Source: Corythucha ciliata (taxonomy: Eukaryota > Arthropoda > Insecta > Hemiptera > Tingidae). From it: a stretch of 64,000 nt of DNA. This document shows, in pieces, positions 34,327 to 44,344 of this stretch. The DNA lies in the NCBI GenBank assembly GCA_038030265.1, contig CM075943.1:38068001-38132000 (forward strand). The letters are read 5' to 3'. The position numbers and the translations under genes were made by a program. Numbering within the stretch: position 1 is the stretch's first letter; each line of letters starts with the position of its first letter. The notes below the pieces were generated by a model. It was not told where the DNA came from. It did not search any database and worked only from the letters and a program-made list of their open reading frames with translations.

Positions 34327-34481
34327 ACGGGACAAATATAAGTGTAATAAAACAATGTTTTAACGAAGTAAACGTGAAGTAATCGTCCGCAGATGAAATG
34401 TCTCTCCTTTTTTATGGGTTGAACGAAGAACTCGCCTCGAAGAAAGTAAACACGAGCCCGCATAAGCCACGCGGGTATAAT
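34327..34481. other. E3 interior spacer
   Basis: Short spacer between two nested elements; frames here are shadows of the adjacent palindrome. Confidence 0.45.
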
Positions 34482-34634
34482 AAAGGCCTTGCCACACCGA
34501 ACGCGAACTGCCGCGCGGACTGGTCCGCTCGCGGAAAAACTATTGGTAACGGGGTATGCCTCACCCACGCGTCATGGTTTTTAGCGAGCGAACCAGTCCG
34601 CGCGACAGTTCGCGTTCGGTGTGGCGAGGCTTTA
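34482..34634. mobile_element. 153-bp GC-rich palindromic MITE
   Basis: AAAGGCCTTGCCACACCGAA and TTCGGTGTGGCGAGGCTTTA at the two ends pair through GCGAACTGCCGCGCGGACTGG / CCAGTCCGCGCGACAGTTCGC, shown here as two arms. The overlapping long frames at 34170-34568, 34398-34760 and 34412-34744 on both strands are by-products of this GC-rich hairpin. Confidence 0.8.
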
Positions 34635-35175
34635 AACCAAAAAATAAACAAAAACGTATGTGAGAGGTTGATGAGTGAGAAAATATGCCACCCCAATGCT
34701 TCAGAAGTGTATGTAGTAGCCTCGTGCAAGCTCTGGTACGTCACACAGGGGCTGAGGTAGGTAGTTACCCCCTCGAACCCTGTCCATACATAAAAATATA
34801 ATATTTTTAATTTATTGCATTAATTTTTATGGTGAAAAAGGATGCCAAACGCGTTATTTAACCGAATTTCACAATAAAAAAGCGTCAGAGACCAACATTT
34901 CTGATACGTGCACCTTCCTCATTCTGGAACCATTTGTTTTAACGCGAATATGTCGAATATGTACCAGACCAAATGTGAAGGGCACACAGTTTTACACTAG
35001 AAACTTCCGCACCAATTTTTTCCATTCCTTCGCCTTTTGGTTGAAACGTAAGCATAAGAAAGTAAAAGCTGACGGAAAATTGACCGAAGCTTGGAAGCTG
35101 GAAAAACTGATAAATGTTAGGTGCAATCTCTGACCCGCCTCCTTCCACTGTGTAAAAAATTCCCTTAACCCGCCC
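34635..35175. other. E3 interior, no gene recognised
   Basis: Minus-strand frame 34939-35403 (154 residues) runs through the next MITE and has no recognisable domain. Contains the CAATAAAAAAGCGTCAGAGA block related to 30940. Confidence 0.5.
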
Positions 35176-35310
35176 GGCCCGTTCACAAGCTCTATGTATA
35201 CGTTGTGTGGAGTCTATGCACCCAAACAAATTTATTCCCTCGAAAAATGAAGCATTTCGATAGGTTACATGGACTCCACAGACGCATTGCACAGAGCTTG
35301 TGAACGGGCC
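35176..35310. mobile_element. 135-bp palindromic MITE (GGCCCGTTCACAAGC ends)
   Basis: GGCCCGTTCACAAGCTCTAT at the left and GAGCTTGTGAACGGGCC at the right; inner arms ACGTTGTGTGGAGTCTATGC and ACATGGACTCCACAGACGC. The same family begins at 63940 at the window edge and contributes to 3531-3640. Confidence 0.82.
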
Positions 35311-36552
35311 TTTACATTTCACGTCGGGTGTTGGCACTGTACGAGCTGGAGTTAGGATTGCAGGGTAATTTTGTTCGTTTTGCTGAAATATCTCTGCAAC
35401 CATCAGTCACTAATCATGCACTAATCATTCTATTAGGCTTAATTTGAAGACCACAGAAAAACCCACGTCAAGCTCTCATGCGCGGTTTTCCTCGATCGCA
35501 TAGCATAGTGGAAGCCGCGTGAACAACTATGCAAAATTTAATAGGTATATCCAACTTTTTCTATGGCGAACCGATTTCATCGAAATCCAGGATGCGTATA
35601 AAAAAATAGTAGGGAAGGATTGTAAACGCACGCATCTGAAGAACGTCTTGTAAAAATGAGAACCTTCGTTTCAAGAACTTATCCGACAAAATTTTCGATA
35701 GGTAGTTTATCGAAAATTTAAAGTATGCTATTTCAAGCAACTTTCAACCTCTGTTGAGAAGGATTATGATGATCGTGTCGTTTGGATGCGACCGTTCCAT
35801 AATGAATAAAAGTGTCTTTTTTCCGGCTTGACGTGAAATTACCATAATGACAGCTGGAAGAAGAGATATTGCAGTTATACTTAAAAAGAGGAGGCTGTGC
35901 CAAAAAATTATGCTGAATAAATTAGTTACTACTATCCAATAGATACCTCAATAGTGGTTGGGATCCTCACAATTTACACGCTTGTTGTTTCCGGAGGGAA
36001 ATAGTTTCACTTCTTGTGGGCCTAAGTGGGGGAAATACCTCTCTTTTCAATTGAAATATGGCATGTATGTATCTATTACAGTACCTTTATATAAATATAA
36101 ACCCCAAATAACAGTTTCTTGTGTAACATTTTGTGCTCTTCAAATTAGGTCTAGTACATTTTTTCAATAACCCCAATAGTTACAGAATTATTCCAGAAAA
36201 ACGGCCTTAGCAACACTTCCACCGACAGCTGTTCCCAAACCCGAGGCAGAATCCCGAGAAGAATGCAGATGATTTAATAACCACCAAGTATTTATGGCGC
36301 GGTCGTGGTAGTTATGTAGGGAGGGGAGTGAAGATTTTCGCGCAAAAACAAAAAATAGGAATTCTCCGGGTTGACTTCAACCAAGTCATGTTATTGCCAT
36401 GATCGCCCCCCGTGAATTATAGATAAAATAGTGTACTTGATGGTCAACAAATCATCTGCAGTCTTCGCTGCTGTGGCTTTCACTAGAAGACATAGTCTTC
36501 TGTGAGTATTTGCTGTTCAAGGAGACGATAACATTAAAATTGTGCATATGTT
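35311..36552. other. E3 interior, no gene recognised
   Basis: AT-rich; the small frame 35958-36170 has no motif. Nothing further called. Confidence 0.5.
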
Positions 36553-37410
36553 GTGATTTTACCTCTTTGTTGGCGATTCAAAGCTCCGTTGATGTTGGTT
36601 GCACAAAAAAACCCTAATGGGTGAATAATTTAGAGTATTTTGTGATCTACTAATATGAATATATAGCTATTGTTTAGCTAGGAAGCATAGGAAAGAAGTT
36701 ATTCGCCCACAACCAGAAAAATCCCAAGAAATCGACGGTTTTTGGCCTGCCCTGAAGTTAGCACAAGGGTTAGGACAACGAAAACTCAGATTTCTTATCT
36801 TCTAAACCACCAAAACAATACAAGAGAAAAAAATCAAATACCTCTTTCTGGACTATTTACAAAGCCTTAATAGTCCAGTCAATCTAAGGTTTTGAGCGGA
36901 AATAAATATGGGATTTTGTGTTTTTGCGGGAATGTGTACGGGAGGGTTCTCTGATCAATGTCTAATAAAGTCCCGAGCTGAATCTTCTGCCACAAGGGAA
37001 GGGGGGCTGTTTAAAGGTACCCTTTTGTGGTTTTTCGCCTGTATCTCAAAAACAGTGCGTCTTGGACGAAAACTTCTGGATACGGAATAGAAGCTCATTG
37101 AATTCTCTTCAACTTTTACCCTAAACGTTTTTTCAAATTCTTCACAGTTTTTGAGGTGTACGCCACTGAAACGTGACTTTTTTCAAAAAAATTATTTTAA
37201 CCTCAAGTTTTTTCTCAAACTTTTCATCCTACCTTCCTACCTGTTACCTTAGAGCTGAAAGCGTACATTTATAAGCTGCAAGATTGAATGCTGTGGAGCA
37301 TTCAATTTCCTTCAAGAATATATTCATAAATGTCAATTTATCGGTATACTATACAATAATAAATATAGTTTTAGTTGTTTCGAAAAATAATCCACAAGAA
37401 TTATTTATCG

Positions 37411-37980
37411 AGTTTTATTGATAACTCCTACTTGAAAAGTAATGAAGAATACCAAGGATGAATGAAAATCCTTCATCCATGACCAGGGCCCTATTGCACA
37501 ATGTTTTCTTTGCTAATATTACAGCTGTTTTATTAGCTAATATTAGCTATATTATTAGCTAATAATACATTGTGCAATAGGGCCCATGTCATGTTTCATT
37601 GATGACATGAATGAATTTTGAAGACAATCCTCATCGCGCTAGTGCGATAAACAGAATGAATTTTGAAGACAAAAGAGTTTCACTCTGAAAAACACATGAG
37701 CATCATAAGCAGTAGAGCGGATTTTTTTTTTTTTTTTTTTTTGCGATCGGTGTTTCCACGTTGTGTATCATAGTTAAAACCTGAACTATTTTTAAAATTC
37801 GAGAAGAGATGGAAGTAGATGTGAAGGTGTGTGTGTAATATGTAACGATCCATCACAAGGAAATGATATAAGCCGGATCAATGCCAAAGGAATGAGCAGT
37901 TTGGTAAGTGCTAGTCTCACCAGAAGAGATGGAAAAGATCGCCAATTCAGAAGGCAGCCTGAAGGATATGTTTACTCTGA
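37411..37980. other. E4 interior left of the dimer, with a palindromic MITE
   Basis: Carries the MITE at 37486-37585, a pair of ATGAATTTTGAAGACA words about 50 bp apart (37610, 37658), and a T20 run at about 37722-37742. The small frame at 37829-38017 reads into A3 and is not recognised. Confidence 0.55.
37486..37585. mobile_element. 100-bp palindromic MITE (GGGCCCTATTGCACAATG ends)
   Basis: GGGCCCTATTGCACAATGT and ACATTGTGCAATAGGGCCC close a stem; the loop is a run of TTAGCTAATATTAGCTAAT words. Confidence 0.8.
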
Positions 37981-38887
37981 GGCCCGTATTTATGAACGTT
38001 CCTTGAAGCTTCCTTGAGTCAAGGCGTCCTTGAGAAGCCTTCCTTGACAAGTTTTCGAATTTATGAAGCTTCCTCGAGTTGAAGGCTACCTTGACTTCAA
38101 GGAAGCCTTGGTAAAAATCGTTCCTTGAACCAAGGTAGCTTGTGATCCGCCTTGAGGCTTCCTTCACTTCCATTCCTTCCGTTCATTGGAAGCCTTTTCG
38201 AGCGGCGCGACAACGAGCGTACATCCCCAATGCTCAAATTGAATGTGACGTCGCCCACTGCAGGCTTAGCTGCCCTATCTGTAACCTCAATTTGGTACCG
38301 CATTTCGGTGTGGAAATAATAAAAAAAATAAAAAAACTATGGAAGGAAATGATGACTTCGTCGAATATTTGCTTCACAAAGTAAATTATTCTTAGGGTGC
38401 ACGGCAGTGATTGGTCCTCTTTGGTTGGAATACTCTCAGAAGGTCCGGCAAAACAACAATACGAACCGTCGTAAGAGGGATGAAGAAAATGAGGAAGAGA
38501 GCAGATTGCTTCAACGGGCCCTGCCTCACACTCACTTTCCGTCGGGACAAGTACCTACCCTCCCTCTTTTGCCGGGCACCTTTCAGTGAAATCATTTCAG
38601 TCATAAAATGAGTTTAAACAATATTCATATTCAAACCAGATGATTTATTTCACTACTGTACTGGCGCACTAAATGAAACGAATGAGGTTGAATCAGCTTC
38701 TAGGGAAAACTCGGTAGTAAATTGTTCCTTTTTAGTACCCTTGGTAAAGGAGGCCTTGAGCCAAGTGAAGGAACGTTTCTAAATACGAAAAATGGTCAAG
38801 GCCTCCTTTTCAGCAAGGGAACCTTTCTCGAGGACGCCTTGACTTCAAGTCGACGAACTGTTGAAGGAACGTTCATAAATACGGGCC
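37981..38887. mobile_element. GGCCCGTA element, copy A3
   Basis: Begins GGCCCGTATTTATGAACG after TGA, ends CATAAATACGGGCC. Same layout as A1 with a few internal deletions. The minus frame 37853-38173 (MEVKEASRRITSYLG...) recurs in A1 and A2 and is part of the repeat, not a proven gene. Confidence 0.75.
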
Positions 38888-39887
38888 TTCTTGAGAAGCC
38901 TTCCTTGACACGTTTTCGTATTTATGAAACTTCCTCGAGTTGAAGGCTACCTTCACTTCAAGGAAGCCTGGTAAAAATCGTTCCTTGAACCAAGGCAGCT
39001 TGTGATCTGCCTTGAGGCTTCCTTCACTTCCATTAGGTCGGTTGTGCAGGCTTAGCTGCAGTGAATTCAATTTAAGCCTTTTTGGATGTACGCGCGTTGT
39101 ATAGCGCCGCTCGAAATCGCTTCCAGTTGACGACCGGCCATATCTGTTATCTCAATTTGGTTTCGCGTTTCGGTGTGGAAAAAAAAAAAAAAAAAAAAAT
39201 GTGGAAGGAAATGATGACTTCATCGAATATTTGCTTCTTAAAGTAAATTATTGTTAGGGTGCACGGCAGTAATTGGCGGTCTCTTGGGCTGGAAAACTCT
39301 CGGAAGGTCCAGAAAAATAACGATACGAACCGTCGTAAGAGGGATGAAGAAAATGAGGAAGGGGCAGATTGCTTCAACGGGCCCTTCCTCACACTCACTT
39401 TCCGTCGGGACAAGTACTCCGTCATCTCGGAGAACGAAAATAGCCTCAGCCATGGCTGTCATGGCCATCATTGTCGACATCTCCCTGGATTTCGCTGTTA
39501 ACACATTCGAGCAGGAAGACGGCACGGAGATGGTGGGACCCCCCTCTTTTGCCGGGCACCTTTCAGTGAAATTATTTCAGTCATAAAATGAGTTTAAACG
39601 ATATTCATATTCAAACCAGATGATTTATTTCACTACTGTAATGGCGCACTAAATGAAACGGCACTTTTCATAGGTTGAATCGGCGTCTAGGGAAAACTCG
39701 GTAGTAAGTCGTTCCTTTTTAGTGCCTTGAAGGCGACCTTGGTAATGGAAGCCTTGAGCCAAGTGAAGGCAGGTTTATAAATGCGAAAAATAGTCAAGGC
39801 GCCCTTCTCAGCAAAGGGCGCCTTTTCTCGGGGACGCCTTGACTTCAAGTCGAGGGACTGTTGAAGGAACTTTCATAAATACGGGCC
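38888..39887. mobile_element. GGCCCGTA element, copy A4 (5'-truncated)
   Basis: Joined directly to A3: after the shared GGCC it resumes at TTCTTGAGAAGCCTTCC, lacking about the first 55 bases of a full copy. The right end ATACGGGCC is followed by TGA, the same triplet that precedes A3. A 20-base A run stands at 39179-39199. Confidence 0.75.
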
Positions 39888-39890
39888 TGA

Positions 39891-39980
39891 GTGTAGGAAG
39901 CGATACACATGACCTTCTGATATCAAAAAAGCTGTAAAAATAGTAGAAAAATCTCAGCCTTCCACTTCCACACACTGGGG
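39891..39980 (+). other. E4 interior, immediately left of copia
   Basis: Ends CCACACACTGGGG. The last five bases TGGGG are the target duplication repeated at 45311-45315. The pre-insertion order would be E4 sequence running straight into the 45.3-kb gene head. Confidence 0.65.
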
Positions 39981-40132
39981 TGTTGAAAGTTGGTAACACT
40001 GAACATTTCTTGAAAGTTATTAGAGTTGTAAAAAGAATCATTAAAAATCATCAAAAAAAAAAAAAAAGTGAAGTCTTAAGTTTGGCAGAATAAAAACATT
40101 TTGTTTCTTGAAGTTCTTGTTTATTCATAACA
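39981..40132 (+). repeat. 5' LTR of the copia element
   Basis: TGTTGAAAGTTGGTAACAC ... TTTATTCATAACA, 152 bp, preceded by TGGGG. Contains a poly-A run and AATAAAAACATTTTG. Matches the 3' LTR with a handful of differences and a poly-A length change. Confidence 0.92.
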
Positions 40133-40205
40133 AAGATTATGAGACTTAAGTCGCGAGTGCGTGAATTAAAGTGAGTTAAGTGGCGGTTAAAGTTTTAAAA
40201 AAATA

Positions 40206-40700
40206 ATGGAAGCCAAATTCTTCGTAACTCCATTTAACGGAAAGAACTTTACTCAATGGCTCTTCAGAATCAACGCGATTCTAGAAGAAAGACAACTCAC
40301 CTACACGATAAAGGAAGAAAATGCTAGTACTCAAGGGAACTTCATAAGGGACGACGCAAAAGCAAAATCTATCATTGTCCAATGCATTGCTTACAGTCAC
40401 CTCGAGTTCGTTAAAAATGCTACGACGGCAAAGGAAATGATCGACGCATTGAGTAAGGTGTTTCAAAGAAAAGGCATAGTAAGCCAACTGTTATTAAGAA
40501 AAAAATTGTTGTCGATAAAGTGAACGGGACCTTGGAGGAGCATTTCGTAAATTTCGACGAACTTATAAGCAGGCTGAAGGAAGAGGGGCAAATATAGAGG
40601 ATCAGGACGTAATTTGTCACCTTCTTCTTACCCTTCCAAAGAAGTTTGATTATGTAGTAACTGCACTTGAGACAATTCAAGAGAAACTAACTATCGACTT
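40206..40700 (+). pseudogene. Copia Gag, N-terminal part, frameshifted
   Basis: ATG at 40206 opens with FFVTPFNGKNFTQWLFRINA, a standard copia Gag start (UBN2-type capsid region), then TAKEMIDALSKVFQRKG. The first frame ends at 40523; the continuation (LEEHFVNFDELISRLKEEG) is in the next frame from about 40512, and a second shift near 40595 is needed before ICHLLLTLPKKFDYVVTALE. Gag would package the element's RNA in cytoplasmic particles. Non-functional as it stands. Confidence 0.85.
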
Positions 40701-41311
40701 GGTGAAAACAAGACTGTTGGACGAAGAGCTAAAAAGCGGCCAGGACAACGATACCGGCAATCAAGGAGCTGCATTCAAAGCATCGTTTCCTTACAAATGT
40801 CACAATTGCGGTAAACTTGGGCATGAAAAGGAAGATTGTGGGCATCTGGACCGATCAAATCAACAGTCATATCGTGGAAGAGGCTGGGGCAGACGTGGAA
40901 GAGGACGTCCCGAATACTCAAAGGTAAATACAGCATGCGCCAATAATGAAATTACTTTTGTTGCAACCACCACCGCCCCGTCATTCGTTTCAATAGACTT
41001 AAAGTCAATTACATTCATTTGTGATTCGGGTGCTTCGGAGCACATGGTTGAGGATCGAAATAAACGATTACTCTCAAACGTTCGATCGTTAGACAAACCA
41101 ATAGGTACCTGTAATGGTAGCAGACCGCACTGAAAAACTCATTGCTTTCGAAAAAGGTGACCTGAGACTCAAACAGTGTACTCTAAAAAATGTACTAGTC
41201 GTGAAAAATCTAAAATTCAACCTTTTATCAGTATCCAAAATAGAGGAAGCTGGTTATAGTGTTACCTTCGTCGACGGAAAAATGATAGTTAAAAAAAAAG
41301 AAGGTATTTAA
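40699..41311 (+). pseudogene. Copia Gag zinc knuckle and protease
   Basis: Frame 40699-41133 has the CCHC knuckle CHNCGKLGHEKEDC and then FICDSGASEHMV, the aspartic protease D-S-G-A-(S/T) site. The frame shifts at about 41115 and resumes in 41114-41311 with LKNVLVVKNLKFNLLSVSKI, the conserved block after the protease in copia elements. It ends at a stop just before the inserted segment. Processes the polyprotein in intact relatives. Confidence 0.88.
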
Positions 41312-41670
41312 AGACACAGCAACAGCGAAAAAAAAAAATTGTTTTCTGGTAGCATTAGCAATTCAACAAACTGCGAAACGAGAGGAAGTCATGAGAATTT
41401 AGGAAAGTGTTTTACAGCTTGGTCAGTGGAGCTCTTGCTGTAGGGGACTGGAATCAAACGCTCTTGCAATTCACCACCTATCACCTTCAAGAGTAAATGC
41501 CAATACAGCAGTGAGAAGATTGTAGAAACAACATATAAAAGGAGAGATAAAAACGTAATTAAACAAAATATTACTTAGTTGTCATTTATCACGGATTTTT
41601 GACATTTTCATGTCTTTGATAAAACGCTTGCATACGAGTCTGCAACGCATTAGGACATTTTCATGTACAG

Positions 41671-42056
41671 CCGTTACCATGGCAACCGTTGTCATGGTAA
41701 CCGTTTCTATGGCAACCGATGCTACGGTATCCGTTACCATGACAACTGTTGCTATTTGACCCGTTATTATGGCCACCGTGCTATGTGAGCTGTCACCATG
41801 GCAACCGTTGTCATGGTAACCGTTTCTATGGCAACCGATGCTACGGTATCCGTTACCATGACAACTGTTGCTATTTGACCCGTTATTCTGGCCACCGTGC
41901 TATGTGAGCCGTTACCATGGCAACCGTTGTCATGGTAACCGTTTCTATGGCAACCGATGCTACGGTATCCGTTACCATGACAACTGCCATGGCCACCGTG
42001 CTATGGTAACCGTTACCATGGCAACCGTTGCTATGGTAACCGTTACCATGGCAATA
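41671..42056. repeat. Minisatellite of 15-bp X-box-like monomers, 119-bp higher-order period
   Basis: Monomers such as GTTACCATGGCAACC, GTTGTCATGGTAACC and GTTTCTATGGCAACC follow each other. Higher-order copies start at 41673, 41792 and 41911, exactly 119 bp apart, with a shorter fourth part. At least 14 monomers fit GTHNYYATRRNAAC, the consensus bound by RFX factors. Frames across it (41582-41776, 41868-42068, 41883-42299) are repeat translations. Confidence 0.85.
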
Positions 42057-42067
42057 AAGGCACTGTA

Positions 42068-42208
42068 AAGCCCCATGCACACGATGCATTTTTTGAAGGA
42101 GGATTGTCTGCCTGTTTAGAAAAACCATCCGGTCACTGCCCAGGATCATATGTTTTTTTTCACCCTGCATGTCATCCTCCTTCAAAAAATGCATCGTGTG
42201 CATGGGAC
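42068..42208. mobile_element. ~140-bp hairpin MITE
   Basis: CCCATGCACACGATGCATTT-TTTGAAGGAGGAT at the left is inverted at the right (ATCCTCCTTCAAAAAATGCA-TCGTGTGCATGGG). Loop about 75 bp. Confidence 0.82.
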
Positions 42209-42370
42209 TTAACACAATTTCGTTACGCAATTTCGTGACATTTTTTTGTGCAATGTGCCAGGGCAAAGACATGTAAATGTCAAATTGTGCGTAACACAAT
42301 TTCGTTACGCAATTTCGTGACCGTTTTTTGTGCTATGTGCCAGGGCAAAGACATGAAAATGTCAAAATGC
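42209..42370 (+). repeat. 82-bp two-copy tandem repeat
   Basis: AACACAATTTCGTTACGCAA ... ATGTGCCAGGGCAAAGACATG occurs twice, with CAAAGAC at 42264 and 42346. Confidence 0.8.
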
Positions 42371-42945
42371 GGAAAACCATTGCTAAGGGGTCAAAAGATT
42401 GGGAAACTTTTCGTCATAAAATTTGATGTTCCGGAAAAGGAAACCGCGTGTATCTCTTGGCACGAGAGGATGGGGCATCCAGGAAAAGAAGCGATGAGAC
42501 GCCTACAAAAAGCTTCTGACGGAAAAATCGTCGTTAATCAACAAATCTGTGAACAATGTGTACGAGGGAAAATGACAAGAAGACCTTTTGTCACAAACAC
42601 GCTCAAGGCAAAAAGACCCTTGGAGATAATCACGAGCGACGTGTGTGGTCCTATCACACCTGAGACGTTCGATGGAAAAAGATATTTTCAAACCATGATA
42701 GACGAATTCTCAAACTTCGTCGTGGTGTACTCTTTAAAAGAAAAATCAGAGGTATCTGAAAACGTCAAAAATTACGTCGAAATGGTTGAACGTAAGTTCT
42801 CAGGGGAAGGTTTCAAAATCAGCAAGTTAAGATGCGACAACGGAGGGGAATATTCATCCAATAAATTTGCTAATTGGTGCAAAACAAAGGGAATCGAGCT
42901 TGAGCACACACCTCTCAACTCAACGGTCAAGCAGAACGCATGAAT
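42371..42945 (+). pseudogene. Copia integrase, N-terminal and core part
   Basis: WHERMGHPGKEAMRRL and CEQCVRGKMTRRPF form the HHCC zinc-binding domain (H...H...CxxC). The catalytic core follows: Asp in ITSDVCGP, Asp in LRCDNGGEY, as in GAG-pre-integrase/rve copia proteins. The frame (part of an open reading that starts at 42248 within the repeat) ends at 42943 where a base appears to be lost just before the conserved ERMNRTLLDKARSM. Joins cDNA into the genome in intact relatives. Confidence 0.9.
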
Positions 42946-43521
42946 CGTACTCTGTTAGACAAAGCTCGGTCAATGATGCTGGTCAACGGACGGGAAATGC
43001 CTAAGTATTTATGGGCAGAAGCTATAATGTCTGCAGCGTACCTGTATAATAGAACACCGAACGATAAAGGTGTACCTGCTGAAACGTGGTATGGTATTCC
43101 AGTAAATTACAAGAAAATAAAAACATTCGGCACTGAGGTTTACGCCAAAGAAAATAGAAAGGTCGGAAAATTAGACAGCCGATGTCGAAAATTAATCATG
43201 ATAGGCTATTCAGCTAACGGTTATCGGCTATTCGACCCACAAAAGAAAACTGTGGTAATGTCACGTGATGTCAAATTTTTGGAAGAAGAAAATAATGAAA
43301 TGAAAACAATCGAACTTCATCAAGATCAAGAAGAAGAAGAAGAGAAAGCGCAGAGGAAAACCACTGGAACGAAAATACTGCCAGAAGAAACTGAAATTAC
43401 CGGATCACCAGAAGAAGTAGAAATTCCTGAAAACGATCAAGACCATCTCTGTGAGGAAGAAGTCCACAAACTTCATCAAACGAGATCAGGAAGATCTATA
43501 AAAAAAAACCTAACCGTCTAA
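42940..43521 (+). pseudogene. Copia integrase C-terminal part and linker
   Basis: RMNRTLLDKARSMMLVNG carries the catalytic Glu region, followed by MSAAYLYNRTPNDKGVPAE, FGTEVYAKE and FLEEENNEM, the usual copia integrase tail. The end is a Glu/Gln-rich linker (EEEEEKAQRK) and HQTRSGRSIKK. A stop at 43521 and a frame change precede the reverse transcriptase. Confidence 0.88.
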
Positions 43522-43539
43522 AAGACTACCATCTTCATC

Positions 43540-44340
43540 TTTCGCATCCCAGACCAGAGACTTCGATAGATGCTATAATTGAAAACGGTTTATGCTTAAT
43601 ATCACCGCTAAACGTGAACGATCCAGAAACATATGATCAGGCGCAACAAACGCCAGGATGGCAAGAGTCAATAAACAAGGAGATAAGAGCTCTGGAATCG
43701 TTATTTACATGGACACCAGTCGACTTACCTGAAGGAAAAACGACCATCGAAACCAAATGTATGTTTCGCACCAAAGAAAATGGAATCAAAAAATCACGTT
43801 TAGTAGCCAAAGGTTTCCAAATTAAGGAGGAGAAAAACTTCTACGCACCAGTCGCCAAAATAGGCACAGTTCGAACTTTCGTTGCAGCAGAAGTAAGTCG
43901 AGAACTAACTGTCGTCCAGATGGACGTGCCATCAGCCTTTCTAAATGGTAAATTGCAAAGCGAAGTTTACATTAAACCACCGGGTGGAATTCAAGTTGAA
44001 ACCGGTAAAGTTTTAAAACTAAATCGATCTTTACCTATATGGACTTCGTGAATCACCAAAATGTTGGAATGACACTTTCAACGAATTTGCTGAGAAGAAT
44101 AATCTAAAACGGTCAAGACACGATGTTTGCTTATACACTGGAAATGACGTCAACTTATTAATCTACGTAGACGACATTTTAATTTCTGGAAGAAATTCCG
44201 ACGAAAATATAAAGGAACTACAAAGAAGCTTCAAAACCGTCAAACATGGGTCAAATATCAAAATTCCGTGGAATGGAATATAAGAGCCGTGGAAGTCAAA
44301 TTAAAATTACACAAACCTAACTCATCAGAAAGCTACTGAA
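43540..44340 (+). pseudogene. Copia reverse transcriptase
   Basis: Frame 43614-44051 reads DPETYDQAQQTPGWQESINK, SRLVAKGFQIKEEKNF, YAPVAKIGTVRTFVA and VVQMDVPSAFLNG (first catalytic Asp). A shift near 44030 leads to YGLRESPKCWNDTF and then LLIYVDDILISG, the YVDD active site, at about 44158-44190. Another shift near 44250 breaks the thumb region. Copies RNA into cDNA in intact relatives. Confidence 0.9.
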
Positions 44341-44344
44341 GCAA

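Larger units (their letters stand above)
31556..36855. mobile_element. Large element E3, AGTCCAG ends, ~285-bp inverted arms
   Basis: Arms: about 31603-31890 and 36553-36843 are inverted copies (GTCCTAACCCTTGTGCTAAC, AGTTATTCGCC on one side, GGCGAATAACTTC on the other). Outside them, AAGTCCAG (31556) and CTGGACTA (36848-36855) mark the likely ends. The flanks do not match (TCC/TTT), so the left end is imprecise. The 5.3 kb between is mostly later insertions; no transposase of its own was seen. Confidence 0.65.
41310..42370. repeat. ~1-kb insertion inside copia, with X-box minisatellite and MITE
   Basis: It separates the protease block from the integrase block. Order: AT-rich unique part (41310-41595), the motif TTGACATTTTCATGTCTTTG (about 41599), minisatellite (41671-42056), hairpin MITE (about 42068-42208), then an 82-bp period two-copy repeat (42209-42370) whose units each end in an inverse of the first motif (CAAAGACATGAAAATGTCAA). 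Confidence 0.7.

Noticed and set aside
34170..34760. Overlapping open frames of 110-132 codons on both strands
   Set aside because: They arise from the GC-rich palindrome at 34482-34634, which is open in several frames by symmetry. No domain is visible.
41671..42056. CRISPR-like array
   Set aside because: Repeats are contiguous with no unique spacers, the context is a eukaryotic retrotransposon and there are no cas genes.
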